DNA of 64,000 nucleotides from Tethya wilhelma (GCA_964030475.1 CAXIPT010000010.1:2900366-2964365), one strand, 5' to 3'; positions 47,465 to 59,093 are shown, counted from the first letter of the stretch. Notes: generated by a model not told the origin, from the letters alone. A program made the numbers and translations.

Positions 47465-48977
47465 AACATTGACAAATCTGTCTTACGGCGCACAGCAAAC
47501 ATGTGTCGGCAAGGTAGACACATTGTTTTCCAGAAAGTACATTGGCAATTGTTAGCACTAACTATAAGAGTACCAGCAGATGATGAAACAGAGAAATTCT
47601 CACCATGATCTTCAAATTTAGTCACCTCTCTACTTAAAATCATCTGTTTTTCCACAAACTTAAATGCATAAGGAGTCAACAGATCGGCATATTTGTTTAT
47701 CGATAGATCATTGGATTCGGAGGTCAATCGTTTCTTTACCATTGTCATTAGTGTAGTACGATCTCTTTCATTTCTCAGGCATGCAAGAACAGCAAAAAAA
47801 CTGGTCAATAAATTTAGCCAGAGAAGCATACCTTTATTTTTGAATTGATGCATTCTAGACAATTGTTTGTACTCTCTCCCATAGTGAAATTAGCTCCTTT
47901 GAAACATTCCACCCATTGGTGACAAATTGGGTGCCAGTTGTCATTGAAATATTGGATGACAGCTTTCAATCCAGATTCTTGTAGTGATTGGTAGTTCTCT
48001 GTGTATTCTGCTTCTGATTTTGAGTATACTAAGTTAGTCATTAGTTCTAGTGCATGGTCACGCTCACCAGGACGCAATCCTAGTTTCTCGCATGTTATTT
48101 CTCGTCTCATACTTCTCAGGGTATGAAATAGACAGATTAGTAATGATGCTGATGGAAATTCTTTCTGAAAGACAGCCTGCTCAGTGAAATCTTTATCTGT
48201 CATCACCACTTTGGTTTTCGACCAAAGAGGGTTGACTTTCTTAAAAGCTTGAACCATTCTTGCTATTGCTTCTTCTGTTTCCAACACTGTCAAAAAGACT
48301 CCCACAATTTCACTTTGCCCATTACTGTCGATAACCAGTATCAAATACAGAGGCATACGTAGCTCATTTAATTTGTATGTAGCATCTACCATTAGAACTT
48401 CCGGATAAGCTGAAAAGTTTGTTTTCATTACTCCATCTTGAAAGAAGAGGCCTGTGAAAGTTGACGTGTCATCAGTGAACACATCCACAGTTGAATCTGC
48501 GTAGAGGAAAATATTTTCACTAGTATAGCAATTATATACTTGTACATAATTATGTTACACGTTTTTCTTACCATTGATCGATTGCAGCCTACTAGTAAGT
48601 GCCTTCAGGTCATTCTTATCAGAACGTTCACGGATGCTTGACTGGACATTACTTAGATCTTTCAGGGTAACAATTTTCCTAGTTTTGCCACTAAGATGCT
48701 GCTGTAGTAACTTTTTATCTACTTTCATGTTAAGGTAATTCTCGGCTTCTTTCTGTTCACTATTAGTAAGATGCCGCTGACAAGGCAGATGATTGTAAAT
48801 ATCCTGTGAACAGTAAAAGTATATAGGTATATTCATAAGATAATAGCAATAGACTTTTAGAAACAACTCACTTTGCTTATTTCATGATTATGTTCACATA
48901 CTTCTGTCACTCTAAGAGACTGGCCATCTTCACTGAGAGTTAGTTTAATACCAGCAGTACAACTTTGTTTCCAAGTG

Positions 48978-49454
48978 TAGGGTGTGCAACATGAAAAATC
49001 AACATTCGACTTTTGAACAACTAATTCATGCAATATGTACAGTAGGTTGAAACTTAAACTAGCGCACCTTCAAACTCCGTTGTCTCCTATCAACAAATGA
49101 CTTCTGAATTCTTGGTACTAACTACTTTCAACAGAATCAGCCAGATGGTTACCAATAACAGAGGCTTGTTTCAACTCTATCAGAGAATTGGTAAGGCCCT
49201 CCTGTAACTAACGCAACATGGAGGGATTCGCTTCTCTCTTGCATGCAAGCAAAAATGGCAAATAATTGCGATTTTAGCGGTAAAAAATGCGTAAATTTTG
49301 CTGACAATGCAATATGAAATTTACGGTTTACTTTCACTTCAACGACAGAGATCAGGAATCGAAGGTGCGCTGGTTTAAGTACCAACTTACTCTACATGTT
49401 GCACGTATTAATTGTTCAAAAGTCGAAAGTTGATTTTTCATATTGCACACCCTA
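48978..49454. mobile_element. Family F TIR element in MULE FAR1-like exon
   Basis: Ends TAGGGTGTGCAACATGAAAA and its inverted match, flanked by CCAAGTG at 48971-48977 and 49455-49461 (7 bp). Relatives: 58450-58632 and the end at 37424-37465. It carries a minus-strand frame starting MVLKPAHLRFLISVVEVKV, conserved in the 58.5-kb copy. Confidence 0.75.
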
Positions 49455-49984
49455 CCAAGTGCTAAAGTGAAGGTGTAAAGTACAATCACAGGTGAGATCA
49501 CTGAGCATGAGATGTAGCAGTACAACTGACCACTAACCTTGAGTGTACTCTCTCTCCAGTTCCTTTGTTCTTGTACATTTTACCACCAAAGAGACAAGTG
49601 AAGTGAATACTGTAGTACTTCAACTCTGATCTTGCACCTTCAACACGCTTAGGTACACGTTTTTTTGCCACTTCAAGCGTTCTTGAGTCATGATGCGTGA
49701 GCTGTACACTCCTGTTTTCCTCATAACTCTTGATTTTAGACTCAAGATTATTAAATGTCGAAAAGGACTCTCCAACTTTAAACATAACATACTCAGAGTC
49801 ACTGGGAGTTGTCCTAGCCTCTCCACTTGTTGAGACAGCCATCCTTGTACTCACTACCACGTGTAGCTGGGCAAGAATTTTTAAGTCCAAGATTTAGCTT
49901 CTGCACATGCTCGGTAAACACGTGGTCGGAACTGCCGGACCTGTAGCAATGCTATCAGCGTCCGGCTGCCGGACCAGTAGCCAC

Positions 49985-50110
49985 TGCATTTTGTTTACCA
50001 TACTGGTGATCACTTCAAAATAGTTAGAGGAATATTATTATAAATGTTACTACTGTTATGATCACCTATATCTGCTGTGCATTATATAGGGGAAGAATAG
50101 GGAGGAATAT
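49985..50110 (+). pseudogene. Helitron 3'-end fragment (last codons of OTU gene)
   Basis: Reads FVYHTGDHFKIVRGILL then stop on the plus strand, followed by the same 3' sequence (TGTTATGATCACCTATATCT...) that follows the OTU gene at 52524 on the minus strand. An orphan end of a second, opposite copy. Confidence 0.75.
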
Positions 50111-51065
50111 TATAGTAAAAATTTCATAAAAATAATAGGTGTAAAATGGACAGTGCTTCAAAAAGTGATGAAATAAGAGATGTCTCAATTTCGGCACATG
50201 ACTACTTCATTTCTTGTTGTTTCCCTTATCCTGTTCTTATCATTCAAATTTATAATTTTGTGATTGCCTTGCTTTAATCCGAATGGTTCAAATTCATGCC
50301 TGGCCAAATCAGTTTATTAATTGATGTAATTTGTATCAGCACAAAGATAATTATGAAACTTTGGAATAAAAGAATGAAGTAGTCATGAGCCAAAATTGAG
50401 GCATCTCTTGCTTCATCACTTTTTGAAGCACTGCCCATTGTTACACCTATTATTTTTATGAAAGTTTTACTACTTGTTCATTCACTTTTTTCAACACTAC
50501 ATAGTGCCAAACTTAACTAGATATCATTATGCACAGTCTGAGTAAGGACTGGTTAGTCCCTACAAAAACAGCAGCAAGAGTATAATTGTGCATTGGCATT
50601 AAATGCCACAAACCACGTGGATGTAATAACCTTTGAACCCTACTTACAACAGAGATGGCTATACTGTGACAGTACAGCTAAGTCAATTGTTAGGCTAGTT
50701 TTTGTTTGTTGACATTTAGGCACAAAGCGAGTGTAAAAGGCACTACTCCAGATTAAAAAAAGGTAATTTGCAAAGTCAGAACTAACCCAATCCTTTTTGT
50801 TTCCCTGGAAATTGCGTTCAAGTTTAATGAAGAAAGAACAAAAATTGCGCTGTTGTGGCCTCCAGCTAGCGCTCTCTACGAGAGCTCAGAGAAGTTTCGG
50901 TAAGTTTTAGGACTTGCATGCAGTTGGTAATCGGCCTGAGAGAGCCTATGAGTAGGTTTGAAGGCTTAACTTTGTTTTGCTAGATTTTTATGGTGGTAAA
51001 CATTTTGTATTGTGTTTATGGGACAGTTGGCCCATTCCTACTATGCGTACCTACTGTACGTATGA
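50110..51065 (-). mobile_element. Composite element H-C, second copy
   Basis: In reverse complement: ATACGTACAGTAGGTACGCA, AGGAATGGGCCAACTGTCCC, the H body, then AGTGAATGAACAAGTAGTAA and fold-back C (50113-50477). It has inserted against the Helitron 3' fragment. Confidence 0.65.
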
Positions 51066-51069
51066 TAAT

Positions 51070-52523
51070 ACACATGTAATTTATGTATATTGATCAGAAA
51101 ATGATTGAATATTCTTTCTATCCATATAACATGTCACTATAAATTTATTCGAGCACTGAGACATTATTGAAACACTCCCTATTATCATACGTACGGTAGT
51201 ACATATAGCAGGAATGGCTTATCTTATATACTTTATCAGTATACCATGCATGTACTATAAGTTGAACTTATAAATCCTACTGATCGAATCTGTTTCTTGT
51301 TGAATTTTATGGCTATATACAGTATGCCATGGTACCGGTAACAAAAGATAGTATAATGCCATGGGGAGTGTTTCAACAGTGAGTGCTCAAAAAATTAGTG
51401 ACATGTACTTATGCATGCATAAGTTGCATGACTGCATTAAATTCCTCCCCATTCCTCCCCTATATAATGCACAGCAGAGTTCCCTACAATACAGTACAGG
51501 AAACATGCAATAGGTACAATAACAGTATAGAGACTGTGACAGTCTTTTTGTACACTAAATTCTATAGACTTTGATATCAATGATGTCATTATGGAGCACA
51601 TAATTATAGCAACCTCGATCCGCAAATTATATCATACATATTATATATATATATATACATAAATTTATGTGCAGAGAGGTGACACTCAACCCAATGTGAT
51701 ATAAACATGTATACTGTATAGCCAGAAATTTTGTAAGCTCTCTATAATGGCTGCAGATAAGACTTGATCAGTACCAATGGCTTATAATTAAGCTGAATTT
51801 GTTTCTTGCTCATTCAATTTGCTGGCTTTACAGTTATAATTATGGATAAATAATGGCGAGTAAATCACTAATATAATGTCTCAGTGCTCGAATAAATTTA
51901 TGACATGTTATATGGATAGAAACATTAATTTTTCTGATTAGCATGCATAAATTACATGTGCATTATAATGCTCCTCCCCATTCCTCCCCTATATAATGCA
52001 CATGCAGTAGAGTTCCCTACAATACAGTACATGAAACATACAATTGGTATAATAACAGTATAGAGACTGTGACAGTCTTTTAGTTCACTAAATTGTATAG
52101 ACTTTGATATCAATGATGTCACTATGGAGCACATATAGCAACCTTGATCCGGAGAAGTGACACTCAACCCAATGTAGTATAAACACAAACTGTATAGCCA
52201 GAAATTTTGTAAGCTCTCAAATTTGCAGTATAATGGGCTGCAGATGAGACTTGATCAGTACCGTGCACTTATAATTTAGCTGAATTTGTTTCTTGCCAAT
52301 TAATTTGCTGGCTATACAATTATAATTATGTAACAATATAGATATATAATGGGGAGTGTTTCAATAATGTCTCAGTGCTCGAATAAATTCATAATGACAT
52401 GTTATATGAATATTATCATTTTCTGATCTGCATACATAAATTACATTTGCATTATAATATTCCTCCCCATTCCTCCCCAATATAATGCACTGCAGATATA
52501 GGTGATCATAACAGTAGTAATAT
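51070..52523. repeat. About 500-bp tandem repeats 3' of the Helitron genes
   Basis: CTCCCCATTCCTCCCC recurs at about 51446, 51975 and 52465. Each is followed by a shared block running through GTATAGAGACTGTGACAGTC, TATAGACTTTGATATCAATG, GACTTGATCAGTACC and ATGTCTCAGTGCTCGAATAA. Two units and parts of others; 51120-51200 holds a reversed piece. No coding. Confidence 0.7.
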
Positions 52524-53033
52524 TTATGATACAATTCCTCGAACTACTTTGAAGTGATCACCAGTATGGTAAACAAATATGGCACGATCTGAATCACTCT
52601 CATATGTCCTCAGCGAGGGGTCTACATGGCTAGGAGAGTGAAGCTGCCATGTGGCATTTTGCCTACTGTACGAAAAGATGCGTGTGTTGAGCAAATGTGC
52701 CAGTGCAAACATCTCTACAGCAGTGCCCCACTCTCCCATGTTGGTGTCAGCAAGATACTCATGCACATTATCATAGTTGGCATTTAGGCCAACATAGAAA
52801 CTGGACATGAACAAATCATCGTTTGCTTCCATGTGGGTAGTGATTGCATTTCGTAATGCACTGTATTGAGTCTGAGATCCAGTAATGACATGAGAAAAGG
52901 CCCTAAAGAGACAATTCCCATCCCCCCAAGTGTTAAGAAGACTTCTAGTGTCAGGGTGTCTCAGAGCAACAGTTGGACCACCTGGTGTGATAGTACTTGC
53001 ACGCCTGAATATCAACCCCAGTTGGGCACACAC
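52524..53033 (-). CDS. OTU-type cysteine protease domain of a Helitron
   Basis: A 169-codon open frame. It has the OTU nucleophile motif WGDGNCLFRAFSHVITG, with the Asp two residues before the Cys block and Cys in GDGNC. The C-terminal histidine region is FVYHTGDHFKVVRG. OTU proteases cleave ubiquitin-type linkages and occur in some animal Helitrons/Helentrons. The preceding residues may belong to an upstream exon or frame; the ORF start at 53033 is not a proven start. It follows the helicase on the same strand with about 100 bp between them. Both expected catalytic residues are intact. Confidence 0.8.
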   Translation of the reverse strand: MCAQLGLIFRRASTITPGGPTVALRHPDTRSLLNTWGDGNCLFRAFSHVITGSQTQYSALRNAITTHMEANDDLFMSSFYVGLNANYDNVHEYLADTNMGEWGTAVEMFALAHLLNTRIFSYSRQNATWQLHSPSHVDPSLRTYESDSDRAIFVYHTGDHFKVVRGIVS

Positions 53034-53140
53034 ACTACGCTGCCAATCTGCATGACAAGATTGTAACTAAAAGGCCACACACCAAGTCTGTTGGGTTCGT
53101 AATCATCACAAGTCCAAACTCTCTTACAGTCACTGTTTTG

Positions 53141-54671
53141 TTAATAGTCGGGACAATTACGCTTTCTACCAGCTATCTGATTGGTGGCCATCTTTACAAT
53201 TTTTCTAGCCTTTGAGGCTATGACCATGCTATCAGCATCAATACCCAGTTTACGCTTTCTACCATATTTAGGCTGGGGTGGTATGGGGTACTGTGGTAGA
53301 TCACTTCTGAACTTATCTCTCAGCCTGTTCACTTCACGTATGCCACACTCACTAACAATAATTGAATTGGGGTGGAATGCTGAGAGGTAAAGACCTGTCA
53401 AGGATTTAACTCGTGACAATGCAACATATGCCATTTCAGGACTGAAAACATCCTCAGAGAGGTCTACTATGGCACATTCTAAAGACAGGCCTTGACATTT
53501 GTGGATAGTAATAGCATATGCCAAAATGAGGGGAAACTGTTTTCTAAACACAAAGAACTTATTCATGACCATACACCTACTTTTCACCCTCTCAACATCG
53601 TAAGGTTTGTCTATTCTATCAAACTTCACTGTAATTGAGGTCATGGACACTTTTGTTACTGTACCAATAGCACCATTTACCAGGCCGGCTTTAGTATCAA
53701 GGTTACGATGGAGCATAACATGAGCACCTACAACAATATTGCAGTCTCTGTTGAGTTTTGCCAAATGCTCAGTAGCCTTCTTAGTCCACTTACGTGTACT
53801 GGATGTCTGATCAATATCATCAGTACACTGCAATGCCACAACTTCAGATGGAAGGCTACGGAGCATTTGTTGGTTCAACTCATCACAAGCTTTTCTAGTA
53901 GGGTACAAACACACAGGTGTTTGGCCAGATTTTTCCAGCTCATGAATCTTATCAACAATTTAAACATTGATTACTCTCCCCTTCAACACGTCAAGTATTG
54001 TGGAAAACCACACCTTACAGATTGCAAAAGCTGACTGTATTGAACATCATTTCTTTGACGCTCATTTATAGTCAACTCATCGTAAACAACTGAATCCCTC
54101 CATATGTTTATAGAGGTTGCACAGCCTAGCCTAAGTGTGAGAGATTTCTGTGCTATTCTTTCAAAAACAGGATTACCATTGACTCGCTGTAATTGGAGCA
54201 CATCTCCAAAAAATAGCATGGTTTTCCCACCAAACCACTGGTCACTGTCAAACAGTTCCTCCAATCTTAAATGTACATAGGGTAAATTGAGAGACGAGAC
54301 CATGGAGATCTTATTGACAATAAAAGCTTTTGTGTTTTAAGGGTGGTCTTAAGCAGTTTGTGGAGGTCTTTTGACAGTGGCCAGTACCCTGCTGTTTTAC
54401 CTTCATGCTCAAAAGGAAGTCTAAAGAGACGGTGTACAGTTACACCACCAACATTGAAAGCAGCTAAACCAGTAGGCGCTGCAATGGCACAAGTACGTTC
54501 AGTTTCGGGCCACAGGGATACTATCATTTTCTTGATAGTTTGAATGAGGAATGACTTCCCTGTCCCCCCTACACCACTAATGAACATGTGGAGTGGTTTC
54601 AAGTCACAATGACATTGGTTATTCTCATGTCTTTGCAAATGCATGAAGTGGGCTTTCACATTTTCATACAC
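53141..54671 (-). pseudogene. PIF1-like helicase of a Helitron
   Basis: Three overlapping frames. 54671-54267 holds Walker A GVGGTGKSFLIQTIKKMI with AAPTGLAAFNVGGVTVHRLF. 54303-53983 has MLFFGDVLQLQRVNG (motif III-like) and ELTINERQRN. 53914-53141 has VCLYPTRKACDELNQQML, NIVVGAHVMLHRNLDTKAGL, VNGAIGTV, and TIHKCQGLSLECAIVDLS with YVALSRVKSLTGLYL. PIF1 helicases are SF1B 5'-3' enzymes; in Helitrons the domain is fused to a HUH nuclease and unwinds DNA during rolling-circle transposition. Two frame changes (near 54285 and 53930-53980) separate the parts, and Walker B is degraded or lost between them. Confidence 0.85.
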
Positions 54672-54677
54672 ACGTCT

Positions 54678-55716
54678 TTAATCACAATTAAGCATAGCTA
54701 CTGCTGATTCTAAATCAATAGTGCTATCAGTGGTATCTACAATGTCATCAATGACTGACTTTGCTTCTCTTTCTACCTGAGGACCATCGTCCTTGGCACT
54801 AGGCTTTTCATCATTTGTTCTGGCTTTGTTTATCTCTTTAGTCTTAGATTGTGCCCTAAGCATCTTTTGCAGTTTTTCATGGTGTAGGGAACTGCTAGAA
54901 TTTTTGAGCCTGTGAAACGTTTGCTCAGCTGTTTCACCAGGGAGAAGCAAAGTGTTCTCATCTCTGAAAGGAACAAAGAGAAGAATGAGGGAATAGAAGT
55001 AGTCTTCTCTTTGGTCTTCCCTTTCAGGATCAAACAGTTTGTAATTGGGCAAGCGAGGTTTGTTTAATCACTTGTAATTCCTTTGACCACTTTTGTCCCT
55101 GCTTGCATGTCCAATCAATGCATTTCACAAAGTCATACAAACACATATTATCAAGTTCCTGAGGTCTCTCAGGGTAATAATTCTCAACCAGACAAGGCTC
55201 AAATATGTTGTCTGAGTTGGGGTCACTGTCAGCTAGTCTCTCAAGCTCTTTGTGGCTCTTAAGCCTGTGATTACGTTTGCTGGGTATAGAAATGTCAACG
55301 TATATGACACTACAAGACTTTTCATTCAAGTGGTCACCAACGACAAGGTCAGCAGCCTCATAGAGACCACATTCATGGAACCTTAGGCTCCTCAGACCAA
55401 AGCTGAACAACTGGGAATAAATAGATTTTTGGCTTCCTATTTCATTCCGCACATCTTGCAAATTGCTACGTTCAGCTTTTGTCACATAGCCACTAACATA
55501 GTGGGCTAGAGCTAGTGAATCTTCAGCAACAAACTGAATATCTACATTAGCCTTCCAGAGATACAGCAAAAGAGGATTGTAGTCATTGACATGCATCTCA
55601 GTTTCAGATCTGACTAGCTCATAGATCTTGCTACGAGACTTAAGGCTCTGTTCTACTGGGTTGATACGTGCACACTCACAGGCTAGTCTGGGAAAGCCAA
55701 ATTTGCACACAGTCAT
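54678..55716 (-). pseudogene. Helitron protein segment upstream of helicase, 5'-truncated
   Basis: 55716-55030 (228 codons): VCKFGFPR, then NDYNPLLLYLWKANVDIQFV, LALAHYVSGYVTKAE and YDFVKCIDWTCKQG. 55052-54678 continues (PNYKLFDPEREDQREDYFYS, LFVPFRDENTLLLPGETAEQ). This is the conserved linker between Rep and helicase in Helitron proteins. The HUH Rep nuclease that should precede it is missing: homology stops at 55716, where retrotransposon sequence begins. One frame change at 55040. The element cannot be autonomous as seen. Confidence 0.75.
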
Positions 55717-55724
55717 AAAAGTAT

Positions 55725-55905
55725 TTCATTGACTCATCATCCAATGGAAGCTACAAATATGCTTGAGATAGATCCAATATGGTGAAGGTCTTCCAGTTTG
55801 CTAACGTTGCAAATAAATCTTTGGGTTTTGGAAGGGGATATTGATCCACAGTGAGAGCTTGGTTCATGGTTACTTTATAATCTCCACAAATCCGAAAACA
55901 ACCAT
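55725..55905 (-). pseudogene. Ty3/gypsy-like reverse transcriptase fragment
   Basis: Minus strand reads RICGDYKVTMNQALTVDQYP, LPKPKDLFATLANWKTFTIL, DLSQAYL, stop, LPLDDESMKYF. This is the finger/palm start of a Ty3/gypsy RT (CGDYK...YPLP...LDLSxAY with a catalytic-type Asp). About 60 codons remain with one internal stop. The other side of the adjacent fold-back element shows no clear RT continuation. Confidence 0.7.
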
Positions 55906-56248
55906 CCCAGGCAGAAATTACGTGCAAGATCTTACTTCAAAAAATAGCAAGATATTTCAAGATCTTGCAAGGAATTAATTTTCTTGCAAGATTTTGCAAG
56001 AAAATGCAAGAAAGTGGCCATTTCTCTTGCAAGACAAAAAATTTTGTAGCCAGTCTTGCAAGAATAAGTCGGGTACAGACAGGTCAAGAATCTTACAAGA
56101 CTCACAAGAAAATTTTTCGTCTTGCAAGAGAAATGGCCACTTTCTTGCATTTTCTTGCAAAATCTTGCAAGAAAATTAATTCCTTGCAAGATCTTGAAAT
56201 ATCTTGCTATTTTTTGAAGTAAGATCTTGCACGTAATTTCTGCCTGGG
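55906..56248. mobile_element. Fold-back element built of CTTGCAAG repeats
   Basis: Ends CCCAGGCAGAAATTACGTGC and its exact complement. Arms of about 130 bp are almost perfectly inverted and contain many copies of the palindromic CTTGCAAG/TCTTGCAAGA. All open frames here are by-products of the palindrome. Confidence 0.85.
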
Positions 56249-57480
56249 TAGGAATGCAGTAAAGCATAGACTGCATTGTGCTTGCCTCAGTTGGCTTATA
56301 GGCTGTCTCACTTGTCTTCTGCTTGGACAGGTAAGTAACTGAGCTATACACTTGGTTGTGTGTGTTTTGTCTGTGCCAGAACACCACTGTACTCCTTACT
56401 TAGCACCGGATTCCTGGGTCACTGTGTAAGACATCATTTGGTCATCACAGTTTTACCAGCATTCACTGCCGGGCTAAACTGAGAATAATGACTTGGCTGG
56501 CCAAAGCTCACTATATAAATCCATATTTTATGTTGGAGTTCGAGATTGACCAGGTGGCTGTGCCTTGTTGTATTAGTGGTCTCAGTACTCAGTGCCTGAT
56601 CACATTCATGACTCAGTTTGTATAGTTTTGTTGATCTAGTTTGCGCTGAGGCTTATGCACCGTAGGTGCTTTCATTTAATAGAAATTAGTAAGGACTGCT
56701 TTTTTTAGCGAATAGTCTACTTGCTCTTTGATTTTGGTGAAATTATGCACGCACTTTGCTGCAACGGCAAGGTCAAAGGTCATGCAGAATTTGACTTCGA
56801 AAGTCATTACACTATTTTGTAACAGTTTTTGACTATTGTTTGTGAATAATANAAGTCTGCACAACCCTGTGTAACTTTTCATGGGCTATCTTGTGGTACC
56901 AAACTTGGAGTAGTTGCACCAGCTGGTAGGTCAAAAATCGCGTCCGAATTCGATGGTGGCCGATAATTGGTTGCTTACTCTACTACCGTACGTATGATAT
57001 TGCATTGAGCTATTGTTCGGGAATTATTTTCTCAATATTTCTAAGAAAAATCGAAGGTATACACGCTTTTTTTAAAAAAATTTGGTACAGATAGAGCTAT
57101 TTAAGAAAATGTATGAATCTGAATGATTTTTGTTGGTAAATTTTCATGCACATAATTTTGGAACTTTTCATTCAACTTGATGCCCTAGCTACACAACACC
57201 ATAATTGCTGTGATCATTTATATAATACTAAAACAACAAATTTGTAGCTAATTATAGTATGTCAAATTTATTATAATTAATTATTACTGAAAATTGTACA
57301 ATGTCATGCACCTCACAGCTAGTGCCATAGTTTTAGATAATCTATACTTGTATAATTCTTAATTCACAATACACATCTTATCATTCAAATCAATGAAGAA
57401 ACATGCCTGTTTATAGCTGTACCTGTAACACCAGAGTCACAGATAACAGGCCCGATATAGGAGTACTGCATGTATATCTT
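56249..57480. other. No gene seen
   Basis: Possible decayed coding on the minus strand between 56250 and 56640 without recognisable motifs. An N lies at 56852. The rest is AT-rich. Confidence 0.4.
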
Positions 57481-57484
57481 GGCT

Positions 57485-58240
57485 ATATAAACACAAGATA
57501 CAAAGAACACACAGGGTATACAATAGAGGTGCTGGATACACTGAAATATAAAAGTATACAGTAGATACACAAGATATAGAGAACACAAGAGACGCAGGGA
57601 ATTCAATAGAGGTGCTGTATACAAAATATAGAAGTATACAGTAGATACACAAGATACAGAGAACGCAAGAGACGCAGGGAATACGATAGAGGTACTGTAT
57701 ACAAGATATAGAAGTATACAGTAGATACACAAGATACAGAGAATGCAAGAGATGCAGGGAATAAAATAGAGGTGCTGTATACAAGATATAGAAGTATACA
57801 GTAGAAGAGACGCAGGGTATACGATAGAGGTGCTGTATACAAGATCATATAGAAGTATACAGTAGATACACAAGATACAGAGAACGCAAGAGACACAGGG
57901 AATACGATAGAGGTGCTGTATACAAGATATAGAAGTATACAGTAGATACACAAGATACAGAGAACGCAAGAGACACAGGGAATACGATAGAGGTGCTGTA
58001 TACAAGATATAGAAGTATACAGTAGATACACAAGATACAGAGAACGCAAGAGATGCAGGGTATACGATAGAGGTGCTGTATACAGTAACAAGATATAGAA
58101 GTATATAGTAGATACACAAGATACAGAGAACGCAAGAGACGCAGGGAATACGATAGAGGTGCTGTATACAAGATATAGAAGTATACAGTAGATACACAAG
58201 ATACAGAGAACGCAAGAGACGCAGGGAATTAGAGAGATAT
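57485..58240. repeat. 80-bp minisatellite, about nine units
   Basis: GATAGAGGTGCTGTATAC recurs every 80 bp (about 57605, 57685, 57765, then 57905, 57985, 58065, 58150), with one shortened unit near 57800. All three minus-strand frames stay open across much of the array, since 80 is not a multiple of three and the unit lacks stops on that strand. Confidence 0.9.
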
Positions 58241-58449
58241 ATGCAAGCATTGTAACAGTATATTTAGTTAAAAATATTTATAATGATATTCATAGATGGA
58301 TATTTCTTACATGTGCCATCTACCCAGCGTTTAATATAATTCAATATAATATCTCTTCATAGTAATTTACCTCAATCTGTGATATATCCGGAAGGCCAGT
58401 GGCAGAAGCAGCATCTTCTATTAATAAGGAGTACTGGGTGCCTACACCC

Positions 58450-58632
58450 TTCATACCACCATTATAATGCGTAAATTTTGCTGACAATGCAACATGAAAC
58501 TTACGGTTTTCTTTAACTTCAGCGACAGAGATCAGGAATTGAAGGTGCGCTGGTTTAAGTACCAACCTACTCTACATGTTGCATGAATTAATTGTTCAAA
58601 AGTCGAAAGTTGATTTTTCATATTGCACACCC
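58450..58632 (-). mobile_element. Family F fragment
   Basis: Matches 49270-49454 closely, including the frame starting MVLKPAHLQFLISVAEVK and the end TTTTTCATATTGCACACCCTA. Confidence 0.7.
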
Positions 58633-58967
58633 TACCTTGGATGAAGAGGGTTAAAATATTTATTTATAATTAGATATTATGGGAACCTTAGAGTGCACTT
58701 ATAAGTGTTAGGTTCCAATATTTTTGCAGTAAAAGTAGTCACGAAGGTTCCATAACCGGGTGTCCTACTATACGTACTACCGTATGATAGACTATTCCCA
58801 GTACGGTAGGCTAATTTTTATCTGACGCACCCTTTCGGGACTTAGAAATTTTTCACGAGGTCAACACGCTGGTAAAGGTCGTCATGTGGAGTGTATATAT
58901 ACACATTGCATGCAAGCTTGACTATCAGTTTGCTACTCAAACTCCGATTTCTTCAAGTTGTCTCCTC

Positions 58968-59093
58968 ATGAGTGTGAGCAAGAGGGGCCTGAGTGAGATC
59001 CACCACCTGGAGGCCATTGGCAAGAGGAGACTGGAAGGGAGAAGATGAGAAAGATTGCATATACAGTCTGCCAGAGACTGCCTATATATGAAA
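58968..59093 (+). CDS. Hypothetical 41-codon ORF
   Basis: ATG-to-TGA frame starting MSVSKRGLSEIHHLEAIGKR, charged, with more G and C than its surroundings. A TATA-like GTGTATATATACAC lies about 75 bp upstream. No family recognised; could be a first exon or chance. Confidence 0.25.

Larger units (their letters stand above)
46248..49890 (-). pseudogene. MULE transposase gene with FAR1-like, DDE and SWIM domains
   Basis: Exons from the 5' side: 49860-49498 (FAR1-like: VGESFSTFNNLESKIKSYEE, DSRTLEVAKKRVPKRVEGAR, CLFGGK); 48970-48870 (LRVTEVCEHNHEISK); 48800-48570; 48490-47814 (MULE domain: PEVLMVDATYKLNELRMPLY, VVMTDKDFTEQAVF, LLICLFHTLRSMRREI); 47862-47474 (SWIM: CQCTFWKTMCLPCRHMFAVR). Smaller exons at 47040-46980, 46850-46640, 46550-46490 and 46440-46250 match the plus copy. 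The MULE Asp residues are in VDATY and TDKDF. Interruptions: family F at 48978, a MULE-type MITE at 47097, and loss of the PHD-like exon at the N at 46247. Apart from these, the 225-codon catalytic exon is open and well preserved. Confidence 0.8.

Noticed and set aside
55932..56387. 151-codon frame with repeated ILQ/SCK peptides
   Set aside because: It follows the CTTGCAAG palindrome; frames appear on both strands for the same reason.
57485..58240. CRISPR array
   Set aside because: The 80-bp units are contiguous head-to-tail copies with no unique spacers, in a eukaryotic context.
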